This document shows positions 55,200 to 64,000 of a DNA stretch of 64,000 bases, in pieces. The notes under the pieces were generated by a model, which made no database searches, was not told where the DNA came from, and saw only the letters and a program-made list of their open reading frames with translations. The position numbers and the translations under genes were made by a program. The stretch is taken from the NCBI GenBank assembly GCA_030620095.1, contig JAUTXW010005194.1, positions 418,501-482,500 of the forward strand. The letters run 5' to 3'. This stretch comes from Kuschelorhynchus macadamiae. Lineage: Eukaryota > Arthropoda > Insecta > Coleoptera > Curculionidae. Position 1 is the first letter of the stretch. The number at the start of each line of letters is the position of its first letter.

Positions 55200-57019
55200 A
55201 TGGCCAGTAATGTAGATAAAAACATAAAAAGGGCTGGCATTACACATTTAAAAGATAGAGAGCAGGGCAGAAATATGTTCTTGGAGAACGATGATCAACC
55301 AAATCGTGAATATAGTAGCGGAGAGAGTGACGAGGAAGATAATGACATATCGGCGGTAAACATTGATGATCCAGAATTATATGACCCAATAGATGAAATA
55401 TCCGATTCCGACGAACCAATAATAGATGATAAAACATGTTTTCAGTGGTTACATGATACAGATTGGAATCCAATTTTGCCTGAATTTGATAGTGCAAACA
55501 GTGGTTGCACCAAAAACGAATTGATGGGTAAGCATTTTATTTTATTTTGCTATTGACCGTTTTATATGGCGCGGGTTTTTTTTTAGAAACTTCCGCTGAA
55601 TTAGAATTCTTCGAGACCTTTTTTTCAAGAGAATTAGTAGAAAAAATTGTGCTGGAATCAAACAGGCAATTGTCATATCTAATCGAAAATGATAATGAAT
55701 TTATCAAAAAGAATAAAAAATCTGCAAGTTATGAAGTCACAGTAGAACAATTATATACATTTTTTGGTGTCTCCCTCCTTATGACTAGATGTAAGAAATT
55801 ACGATTATATGAATATTGGTCTACTGATCCACTTTTATCAACGCCCATTTTTAGTACCCTAATGAAAAGAGATAGATTTTTTTTTATATTGAAAATTCTT
55901 CATTTTTGCGATAACAAAGAGCCGAAGCATGACGACAAGCTCAATAAAATAAGGATGGTTATTGATTTTTTACGCAACAAATTCAGTGACGTTTTCTGTC
56001 CATATGAAAAATTATGTATTGACGAAAGTTTGGTATTGTTCAAAGGCCGTTTGAGTTTCAAACAATACATACCGTCAAAACGTCACCGATTTGGCGTTAA
56101 GTTGTTTATGTTGTGTGATAGTAAAACCAAATATTGTTTAGATTTCATTATATATACTGGTACAAATACAGATGTAGATGAATTGCCAAGAGATATCGAA
56201 GTAATTGGTAAATCTGGGCAAGTAGTAATCACCCTTATGAAAAATTACTATCAAAAAAACCATAAGCTTTACATGGACAATTGGTACAACAGTCCAAAAC
56301 TTGCGCGCACTTTGCTTGAAAATAAAACATACGTGTGTGGAACAATAAAAAAAAATAGGAAGAATATGCCAATCATTGAGGAAAATTTAAAAAAAGGGGA
56401 AATGACTTTTAGAAGTAGCGGTAAGGAGCTTGTAATAAAATGGTGCGATAAAAAAGAAATTCACATGATAACTACATTTCATGATTATGGTATGTCATCA
56501 ACCCGTAAGACAGATAGGAAATCGGGCAAGGTTATTATGAAACCCAATTGCGTTATTGATTATAATTTCAACATGGGAGGAGTAGATCAAACTGACATGC
56601 TTATTAGTACAATTGAATCTGTAAGAAAGTGCATAAAGTGGTATAAAAAACTTTTTTTTCAACTTCAAGATATGTGCATAATAAATGCGCATGCTCTTTA
56701 CAAAATCGTTACTAAGAAAAACCTAACTGTGGCTGATTTTCAGCTACAAGTAGCAAGACAAATATTTCAAAAATACGCAACTCCAGACAATTGCTTGCCT
56801 CAACATAGGCATGTAGACCATCCGTTGAGGCTTACAGCAAGGCATTTTATTAAAAAAATACCAAAACCTACAGTCACATCGCGAGCAGTGGTCAGACGAT
56901 GTGTTGTTTGTTCCAAAAAAGGGACCAGACGTGACAGTACTTATCAATGTGACGAATGCAATGTTGGCCTTTGTGTAATACCTTGCCTTGAAATATATCA
57001 CACAAAAAAGAATTACTAA
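55200..57019 (+). CDS. piggyBac transposase, two exons, 586 aa, apparently intact
   Basis: Exon 1 runs 55200-55527 (MASNVDKNIKRAGITH, acidic N terminus, donor GTAAGC). A 59-bp intron ends in ttttttttag, and exon 2 runs 55587-57019. The phases join (one base plus AA gives Glu) to 586 residues. Catalytic Asp candidates are D255 (LCIDESLVLFKG), D340 (LYMDNWYNS) and D443 (MGGVDQTDML), matching the DDD triad of piggyBac transposases. The C terminus carries the Cys-rich zinc-binding domain (CVVCSKKGTRRDSTYQCDEC). No break is seen. With perfect TTAA flanks it may be active or recently active; expression cannot be judged here. Confidence 0.93.
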
Positions 57020-57146
57020 ACTTTTCCAAATTCCGTTTTAGGGTTTCATTTGTATGTTATTTTTTTTTTAAATGTGTCCTTTTGATATTTTTGTATTTTA
57101 TTTTCTGTAATAAAATAAGAGAATTACATCGTGTTTTTTTTTAAAT

Positions 57147-57330
57147 ACGAGCGCCGTGTGTGTACGTTTTAAAATTTAGCTAAATACGAGTTTACGAGAA
57201 AACGTTTTTTAAAAAAGTACCAAAATACGAGTGCCGGACGAAAACGTTTTTTAAAAAAGTACCAAAATACGAGCGCCGGACGAAAACGTTTTTTAAAAAA
57301 GTACCTACATACCAGCGCCGCACGGGGACG
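57147..57330 (+). repeat. Right subterminal repeat array of piggyBac
   Basis: Five variants of ATACGAGCGCCGGACGAAAACG lie at about 57147, 57184, 57227, 57267 and 57309, several separated by the spacer TTTTTTAAAAAAGTACC. The orientation is the same as in the left array, so this is not simply part of the inverted termini. Confidence 0.85.
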
Positions 57331-57798
57331 TTTATTCTAAATTTCGTCGTACACGGGTAGGCCGGCTATATTAGTTCGTCGTATAGAAAGGGTTAAAGCC
57401 CGAGCAAATGGCCCAAATAAGGCCCAGGTATATAAGTGGGCCTTATTTGGATACTTTTTTTTCTGGACAAAAAATGCAATAAAATACTTAAAAAAAAAAA
57501 CAATTAAATCAATTTTAACTTAAAATGTTTTCTCAGAAATTATTGAAAACTTGATGACATATTTTACGATCAAAAATATAAAAATCCGCGTGTATATGTA
57601 TTTTTACACTTGTTATTATTTTTGAGTTACAGGTTCTTGCAAAAATGTTTCCTCTAAAGTTAATTTTTACTTATGAATTACTTTTATGGAGAATTGATAT
57701 GAATTTATGTTTAAAATACCATTTTATATCGTACATAAAATGTTTCGAATGTAAAGTAGTAGTATTTAAATTAATATAGGTATTTTTATTTGCAGAGA

Positions 57799-59555
57799 AT
57801 GGAAGCTTCAAAAAAAAGAGGGCGCTGGTCGGAGGAACAGCTTCAGAGAGCGATGGAGGCAGTGCACGAAGGGACTTCGGTAAGAACTGCAAGTCTTACA
57901 TACGGGATTCCCAGGAGGACTCTTCGAAATCATATTTCTTCTGGGGTCGTGAATAAAAGATTAGGGCGCCCATCTGTCCTCACAGTTGATCAAGAAAATG
58001 ACCTCTGTCAAAGAATATTTAGATTGTCAGATGTTGGCATGCCTTTGACGTCCAAACTTCTAAGAAGATCAGTATTTACATATTGTGACGAACTGAGAAT
58101 TTCTCATCCATTTTCCGAAACAAAAGGAATGGCAGGCAGAAAATGGTTTCGTCTTTTTTTGAAGCGACATCCCGAGGTGGCAAGGCGAAAGGCACAACAC
58201 ATGAATGCTGCAAGGGCAGCGAAACTTAATAGATTTATTGTAAATGACCATTTCGAAAAACTTCGGCTTGTTCTTGAAGAAATGGGAATTATGGGTAAAC
58301 CTCATCTTATTTACAACATGCATGAAAAAGGATGCAGGCTTACTTTGCATAAGCAACCGTATGTACTTACGAAAAAGGGTTCATCAAATGTCCATATAAT
58401 TGCTGAAGAACATGCTGAAAACGTTACGATTGTAGCGTGCGGAAATGCAATAGTGCAGGTCATCCCACCAATGATATTAATGAAAGGTAAAAGGGAAAAA
58501 CAAGAATGGTCAGAAAACTTACCTCCTGGTTCAACTCTTAAGATGACTGAAAAAGGTAGCATGACAACGACCACTTTTCGATCTTTAAACCAAAAGAAAA
58601 AGTGTTGTTAATTTATGACGGAGCATCTTCTCACTTAGATTATTCAATCGTAGAGGCAGCGGAAAAACACGACGTTGTACTTTATTGTCTTCCCAGTAAC
58701 ACAACGCATCAGTTACAGCCGATGGATAAATCTGTATTTGGTCCTTTTGAGAGTTACTGGGATGATGAAGTTATGCTCTTTTGGACCAACAAACCAAATC
58801 ATAGAATGACAAAACTCAACTTTGCAACTATATTTAGCAAAGTATGGCCACGAGCTGCAACACCAGCAAATGTATCATCTGGGTTCCGCGCAACTGATGA
58901 CGTTTTTGCTCCATCTGAACTTACAAATAGGCGAAGAGTTGAAGTCGAAACTAAAAAAGATCAAAATTCTAGTAACACAAAAAGTTTGTTAAAAGATAAA
59001 ATCGAAGAACCCAAAAATAAAGGACACGACGATCGTCAGCACATAAATAAGAAAACGAGTAATGGGACCAAACTTACACAAGGCGAAGACCAGGCGGGAC
59101 CAAGTGGAATTTAAAAAAAGAGAACCAAAAGAAATTGTACGTCCAGCTCCGGTTCTTCTTCAGATAGTGACAGTGACTATTCAGTAAGGGATTCAACTTC
59201 TGATAAGAGTTTTAGTAATCTACATGTGGCTAAAGAAAATTCGCCACTCTTGAAGGCAGAACCAGGACTTAACTTTAAAAACATTTTACCTACACCAGAG
59301 CTTGAAGTAAAGAAAATTACGCCCAGAAAGAAATCAATAAATTATAGAGCCCAGCGGGTGACGAAAGATCTTTTCAAAGAAAAAGTAGAAAATTATTTAA
59401 AAGACTGCACCAAACCGCAACAACCCAAGAAGAAGAAAGTTATTGAGGCATGGTATTGTCATGAATGTAAAGAAGACAGGGTTGCTGACGAGATTGTGCA
59501 ATATGTGTGTAAGATATGTACACGAAGAATGCGTAGGTCTAAACACAAAAGATAA
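57799..59555 (+). pseudogene. Pogo/Tigger-like transposase (broken)
   Basis: After acceptor tttgcag, ATG 57799 begins with a psq-type helix-turn-helix (RGRWSEEQLQRAMEAVHEGT; SLTYGIPRRTLRNHI). A CENP-B-like DNA-binding part follows (KGMAGRKWFRLFLKRHPE). In the DDE domain the first block reads IYNMHEKGCRLTLHKQ: His stands where the catalytic Asp is expected. The second Asp is in LLIYDGASSHLD and the third in LQPMDKSVFGPFE. A deletion with frameshift near 58580 and another shift in an A7 run at 59113-59119 break the gene. The C terminus has a Cys-rich zinc-binding motif (CHECKEDRVADEIVQYVCKI). The expected upstream exon was not resolved. Confidence 0.85.
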
Positions 59556-60196
59556 GGAGCCATCCTTTATATGCCCTACGTGTGCATCTCCTTAGTGGAA
59601 AACAGACATTTAAGATTTATTTTTTTTTATTATTTAATTTTAACTGGACATTTTTTTTTATTTTCAAACAAAATCATAATCAATATTAAGTTTACTTATT
59701 ATTATAAGTTTTTGCTAAATAGACAAAAATGCCTTTAAAGATAATAGTTTTACTTTTTTTTAACCTTGAGTACATGCGTCTTTAGTGGAAAAAAGTGTTT
59801 GTAACTTTTTTGAAATTTAATTTTAACTTAAAAAACTATCTATGTTAAAAAAAGCATACTCATAATCATATTAAGTTTTCATATTATTACTAGTTTATGG
59901 TAAATAAACAAAAATTTGTGTAAAGTTAAATTGTTTTACCTTACTTTACCTTGGGCCTTATTAAGTAACCTACCGTGGCCGTATTGAGAACCCTAGGTCA
60001 TTATAAGGCCCGCATGTAGACTTTTAAAAAATATGTCGACAAAAAGTTAATAATGAATATAGAAACAAAAATGAGGCTACAATTTATATAAAGATGTGTT
60101 TGATAATAGCATAAAAGTTTTGACAAAGTTCTTGACAAAATAAGTCAGTCATATGGGCACCCAAATTAAGGTGGGCCTTGTTAGGCTCAGGTACCT
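59556..60196 (+). other. Pogo 3' region, no gene seen
   Basis: AT-rich trailer after the transposase frame. It contains several GGCCTTATT-type motifs toward the right terminus and nothing else recognisable. Confidence 0.6.
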
Positions 60197-60200
60197 TATA

Positions 60201-61545
60201 GCAGTTTCTAAATTTCAAGCAATCAAGGTCGGAATTAACGACCAGAGGAATTCTTTGTGGATGGAAACGAAAGAGAGGGAAGCCTTAAAAGAGAACCAAA
60301 ATTAAACAAACAAAAGTGAGCTAAGAAGTTAAGGAATTCTGGAATGGAATATATAAGTGCCTCGATGGGAAAACTTGTACCAGCCCGAAAACCAGGCAAA
60401 TTATGCAATTTAGACACCTGTAAAAAAAAATGGAAGAAGCTGCTTCTTACTAACTGATTTACACAGACAAGACGTTTTTAATGGTTTCAATGATTTGAAA
60501 GACTTGCACCTTCAGCGGGAGTTTATATTGAGGCATATTGAAATAAAAGATACAAAGCAAAAAACAACAAAAAATGAACAGTCAACAAGGCAAAAAAGTG
60601 TAAAATATTACTTTACATATTGTGGTAGGGGGGGTAGAAAACGTTCCCAATCAATTTTAACTAGCGATGCCATGGACAGTCATATTGAGCGCTTTCCAAA
60701 AATGGAATCCCACTACTGCCGCTGGGACACAACACGACAATACCTACATCCAGACCTAACATTAAAGCGAATGTATGCGATGTTTCTACAAGAATGGCTA
60801 ACAGACAGGATTTTTAAGAATAAAAAATTATCTTTTAATTCCCCTAAAAAAGATATTTGTACCCTAAACACAATTTACCGAGAAGGAAATAATGAAGAAA
60901 AAGAAAAATGTCAAATAAAATATGAAAAACACCTATTAGAAAAAACAAAAGTTAGAGAAGTAAAGGCAAAAATTAAAGAAGAAGCAAAGGAAAATCAATA
61001 CATTTTTGCTGGATGTTTTGATTTACAACAGGTTATATACGTACCTGCATGTAATGAAAATGCTTTGTTTTATAAAAACAGGCTTGCAAATAGAGACTGC
61101 TTTTGTTGGACATGGCACGAAGGGATCAGTAAAAGGGGAGCGTCAGAAATAGCCACTGCAGTATATAAAACCCTTCAACATTATGACAGTCAAGGAGTAA
61201 CTCAGGTATCATTATTCTCGGATGGATGTAGAGGACAAAATAAAAACTCTATCATTGCATCTATGCTTCTGTATGCCGTAGTTCATTGTCCAAACTTAAA
61301 AGAAATATTCTTGAGATTTTTTGAATCGTTTTACGGGCAAAATGAAGGAGACTCGGCACATAGTGCTATTACTTCTTCGCTTTCACACGCTGGCAATATT
61401 TACGTTCCATCCAGTATTTCGCCTGGCAAGATCCAAAAAGCCTTATAACGTGTGTCCTCTTCAGGTTGAAGATTTTATTGACTTAATATTGATAACTCTC
61501 AAACGTAACCAGCGCACAGAGGACTGTTTATCAAAACTAGCTTGA
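60201..61545 (+). pseudogene. DUF7869-like protein, C-terminal part (RNase H-like, uncharacterised family)
   Basis: After the pogo element a broken frame reads KKLRNSGMEYISASMGKLVP and ARKPGKLCNLDTCKKKWKK (about 60320-60440). A clean frame follows from about 60477 to 61448. It includes KYYFTYCGRGGRKRSQ, FPKMESHYCRWDTTRQYLHP, FAGCFDLQQVIYVPA, WTWHEGISKRGASEIA, LFSDGCRGQNKN and QNEGDSAHSAI. These match, as I recall it, a widespread insect family with a DUF7869 domain. The spaced acidic residues (FDLQ, SDGC, NEGDS) suggest a transposase-derived RNase H fold. A frame change near 61440 leads to PYNVCPLQVEDFIDL, the expected family end. Stops before 60477 and this shift mark decay. Confidence 0.55.
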
Positions 61546-64000
61546 AAAAAGTACCCGTCAAAAATTTAATGTTAGATACGGTAAAATAATGTAAAACACC
61601 CTATATAAACCATATCATAATAGCATTTTAATATATAAGTAAATTTCTATTTATTACAAATAAATAAACATATCATTTGCAAATAGTAGTCGTATTAATC
61701 TTTATATTTATGGTACATTTCAAAATATTATTTCAAAATATGGCCTAGTAGGCTTTGGAAAATATGACCCTTGTCAATAATAACATAACGTATTGACACT
61801 TAAATGTCAAATACATTAATTTTTAATGGCATTATTGATTATTTAAGAGAAGTGTTGTTGATGTTAGTGATTGCTGCTAAAGTAAGTAAAAAAATTATAG
61901 TTTCCTAGTTTTGTAGATATAAAATCGTACTTGTACCAAAATGTTCCAAACTTATTTTTGGAAAAATTAATAGGTTACTCTGTTACGGTTTTAAGTACAT
62001 AAAGTTTTTTTTGCGATAAGAGGTTTTTTCTCATTTGATTCAGATACCATGGGGACTATATCAAGACGCGTATTTTTTGAAAAGTGGCGAATGACGGCTA
62101 AAGTCAACAGAAATAGTACCTTACTTGCTTTTGTAAAAGAGACCCTAAATTTACATATAGTTTCTAAAGAGATAGAAGAAGAATGGAAAACAAATATAAA
62201 ACTGTTTTCTCAACATATTAGCGAGAGATGGGAACGATCTTCAAGAAAATTAAACGTATTTTTAAAAAATTACGAAAATTGGATAAGTAAAGAAGATTTA
62301 ATTTTTTAAAATAGTAGTTCTGATAGTGACGGCAATGCAGAGGAGATAAACTCAGAAAATCAAGTTCCTGGACGGCCAAACAAGGCAATACAAGATTCGT
62401 GCTGCTTTAGGACAAAGAAACGAAAAGTGGAGCATTTACTTGTCCAGTCCAGTTACGAAGAAATAACTTTTGCTGCACAAGTAGCGATTAGAAATTCGGG
62501 ACGTAGAGATGCCGCAAATATAGTTAAGGAGTTAAGTAGTGCTTCTCCTCAACGCGCTACAGTATAACAAAGAGGAGGCTTTGGCATTGTATGTAGACTG
62601 TAAGTTATCGAAACAAATTTATATTTTATTGAGAAAAAGAGCAGTAGATGTAGGACATATTCTTTATCCGTCATATTATAGTTTACAAAAAGCAAAATCA
62701 GATTGTTGTCCTTCAGATGAGTTTATTAGAATCACTGATACACGAGCTGAAATTTATCTTCAAGCTTTGCTTGATCATACCGCAAAACGGCTTGCAATAG
62801 TACAAGAACCAGTAATAAATCGTTTAGTATCATCCGGGGTTACTAATTTTAATTTAGTTAGTAAATGGGGCTGTGACGGAAGTTCCGGGCACAGCAGATA
62901 TAAACAAAAATTTAACAATCCAAACTCTAACGACGAATACTTATTTATTTTCTCCTTTGTAATTATTAAACTACATCCCCAAAATAACCAACAGGTATAC
63001 GTTTGGCAAAACAATAGGACTAGATTGTGCCGTCCAATAAATTTTTTTTTTTGAGAAGGAAACTCATGATAGAACAGTATTGGAAACACAACAAATTCAA
63101 AACCAAATAGCAAGTTTAAGGCCGACTAAAATCACAATTGAGAACATGGAAATAAATATTCATCACGAGCTACATTCAACCATGGTCGATGGTAAAGTTT
63201 GCAATTCACTGAGCAACACCAAATCATCTCAAACTTGTTATATCTGTGGCGCCACTCCCAAAACTATGAATATGGAAATAGGCACCAAAAGTTGTATTAA
63301 CTATGGTTTTGGCATATCTACATTGCACGCTTGGATCAGGTGTTTTGAATGCTTGTTGCATGTTAGCTATAAGCTTTGTATTCAGAAATGGCTGGTGAAA
63401 GGCGAAGAAGAAAAAAATCAAATAAAAATAAGAAAATCTGAAATTCAACAAAAATTTAAAGTGGAAATGGGCTTAATTGTAGATATGCCAAAACCAGGGT
63501 TTGGATCGACTAATGATGGGAATACGGCAAGAAAGTTCTTTCTAAATCCAAAAAAAACTGCAGATATAACAGGTTTGGATGAAACTCTAATACATAGGTT
63601 CAGCGTTCTTTTGCAAACTTTGTCATCTGGGTACGAAATTCTGATCGACATGTTTGAAAAATATGCAGCAGATACTAGGCAACTCTACTTAGATCTTTAT
63701 TCCTGGTATTACATGCCTGTTACGGTGCACAAAATTCTTGTTCATGGGGCAGATATTATTAAACATTTTATTTTGCCGATTGGACAACTATCGGAGGAAG
63801 CCCAAGAAGCCCGTAACAAAGATTGCCGAAGGTTTAGGGAGTTTAACACTCAAAAAATATCCCGTAATGCCTCGAATAAAGATCTACTTAGGATGTTGCT
63901 GATCTCATCTGACCCGCTTATAAACAGTTTTAGACAAAACACTCAGAAGTCTAAAAACGCTTTTTCGGTAGACGTTTTAGCTTTGTTAAAATGTCCTTCT
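61515..64000 (+). mobile_element. Transib element T4, cut by the window edge
   Basis: It contains a fourth RAG1-like transposase gene. A possible left end is CACAGAGGACTG at 61515, preceded by the GC-rich CAGCG, and its distance to the presumed first exon is similar to the other copies. The heptamer has one mismatch and the right end is outside the window, so the start is only a candidate. Confidence 0.55.
61861..64000 (+). pseudogene. Transib T4 transposase, RAG1-core-like, incomplete
   Basis: A candidate first exon starts at ATG 61861 with donor GTAAGT, but its phase does not match exon 2, unlike the other copies. Exon 2 begins after gattcag (62044). A TAA at 62307-62309, a shift near 62560 and a shift in a T-run at 63042-63052 break the frame. 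Catalytic candidates are the Asp of KWGCDGSSGHSRYKQ (about 62875), the Asp of STMVDGKV (about 63190) and the Glu of AQEARNK (about 63805). Zinc ligands are CYIC (about 63238) and HKILVH (about 63728). The C-terminal end is beyond the window. Confidence 0.82.

Larger units (their letters stand above)
54882..57392 (+). mobile_element. piggyBac element, apparently complete
   Basis: It begins CCCTTTCACTAC and ends GTATAGAAAGGG, flanked by TTAA on both sides (54878-54881 and 57393-57396), the piggyBac target. It is 2511 bp long. Both subterminal regions carry an array of repeats of the form TACGAGCGCCGTACG. It lies inside the pogo-like element. Confidence 0.95.
54482..60196 (+). mobile_element. 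Pogo-like element with AATAAGGCCC-rich ends, hosting piggyBac
   Basis: The left end AGGTGGGTAAGCCAAATAAG and the inverted right end AGGTACCTGAGCCTAACAAG are similar inverted termini within TA-rich TATA flanks (TA target; the exact edge is ambiguous by a few bases). Further copies of AATAAGGCCCA or its inverse lie near both ends (54512, 57418, 57440, 59944, 60170). It interrupts the DUF7869-like gene and is itself split at 54882-57392. Confidence 0.75.

Noticed and set aside
55240..55497. Minus-strand frame opposite the piggyBac N terminus
   Set aside because: It is a shadow of the acidic exon 1, which has a proper donor and joins in phase to exon 2.
1..64000. tRNA or rRNA genes
   Set aside because: No cloverleaf-like or rRNA-like stretch was noticed, but a covariance search was not possible here.

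Overview
This is an AT-rich eukaryotic window, almost certainly from an arthropod and probably an insect. Most of it is transposable elements, and many of the reading frames need short introns. The repeat mix (BEL/Pao and DIRS retrotransposons, DUF4371-type hAT, piggyBac, pogo, DD41D mariner and Transib elements) and two exons of a nose-resistant-to-fluoxetine (NRF-6)-like gene support this. The species cannot be named from the sequence alone. Start codons are ATG, and splice sites were read by eye.

Left nest, about 0.6-31.7 kb. An old hAT element (hAT-E, transposase remnant at 9848-10532 on the minus strand, terminus at 31700) contains two insertions. One is BEL-1 (644-9842, target duplication ACCAC), itself split by Transib T1 (2604-6179, duplication TGGCG). 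The other is a second hAT (hAT-A1, 10668-31400, duplication AGTGTACT). hAT-A1 holds BEL-2 (11131-28768, duplication CCGTT). BEL-2 holds a complete DIRS element (12841-21736, no duplication) and a DD41D mariner (23065-25403, TA). The DIRS element holds Transib T2 (17243-20884, duplication CACCG).

Middle nest, 33-50 kb. Two exons of an NRF-6-like host gene (49721-49929 and 32966-33198, minus strand) have matching splice phases and flank a 16.5-kb intron. That intron is filled by a decayed DIRS fragment containing hAT-C (33962-48469). hAT-C contains hAT-B (34702-46623). hAT-B contains Transib T3 (34949-37832) and hAT-D (38641-43396), and hAT-D carries an 846-bp foldback element (39749-40594).

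Right part, 50-64 kb. hAT-A2 (50932-53762) is a deleted sister of hAT-A1 and preserves the empty BEL-2 target site. A DUF7869-like gene (53992-61545) is split by a pogo-like element (about 54482-60196), which is itself split by a piggyBac element (54882-57392). A fourth Transib (T4) runs off the right edge.

The most notable content is four divergent Transib (RAG1-like) transposase genes within 62 kb. In each, the RAG1-type D, D and E residues and the CxxC/HxxxxH zinc ligands can be seen. Three have termini matching or nearly matching the CACAGTG heptamer, and these three share an exact 19-nt first coding exon. Apparently intact transposase genes are the mariner (two exons), hAT-D (747 aa) and piggyBac (two exons, 586 aa). 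T2 has one visible stop and T1 one frameshift. The other transposon genes are broken.
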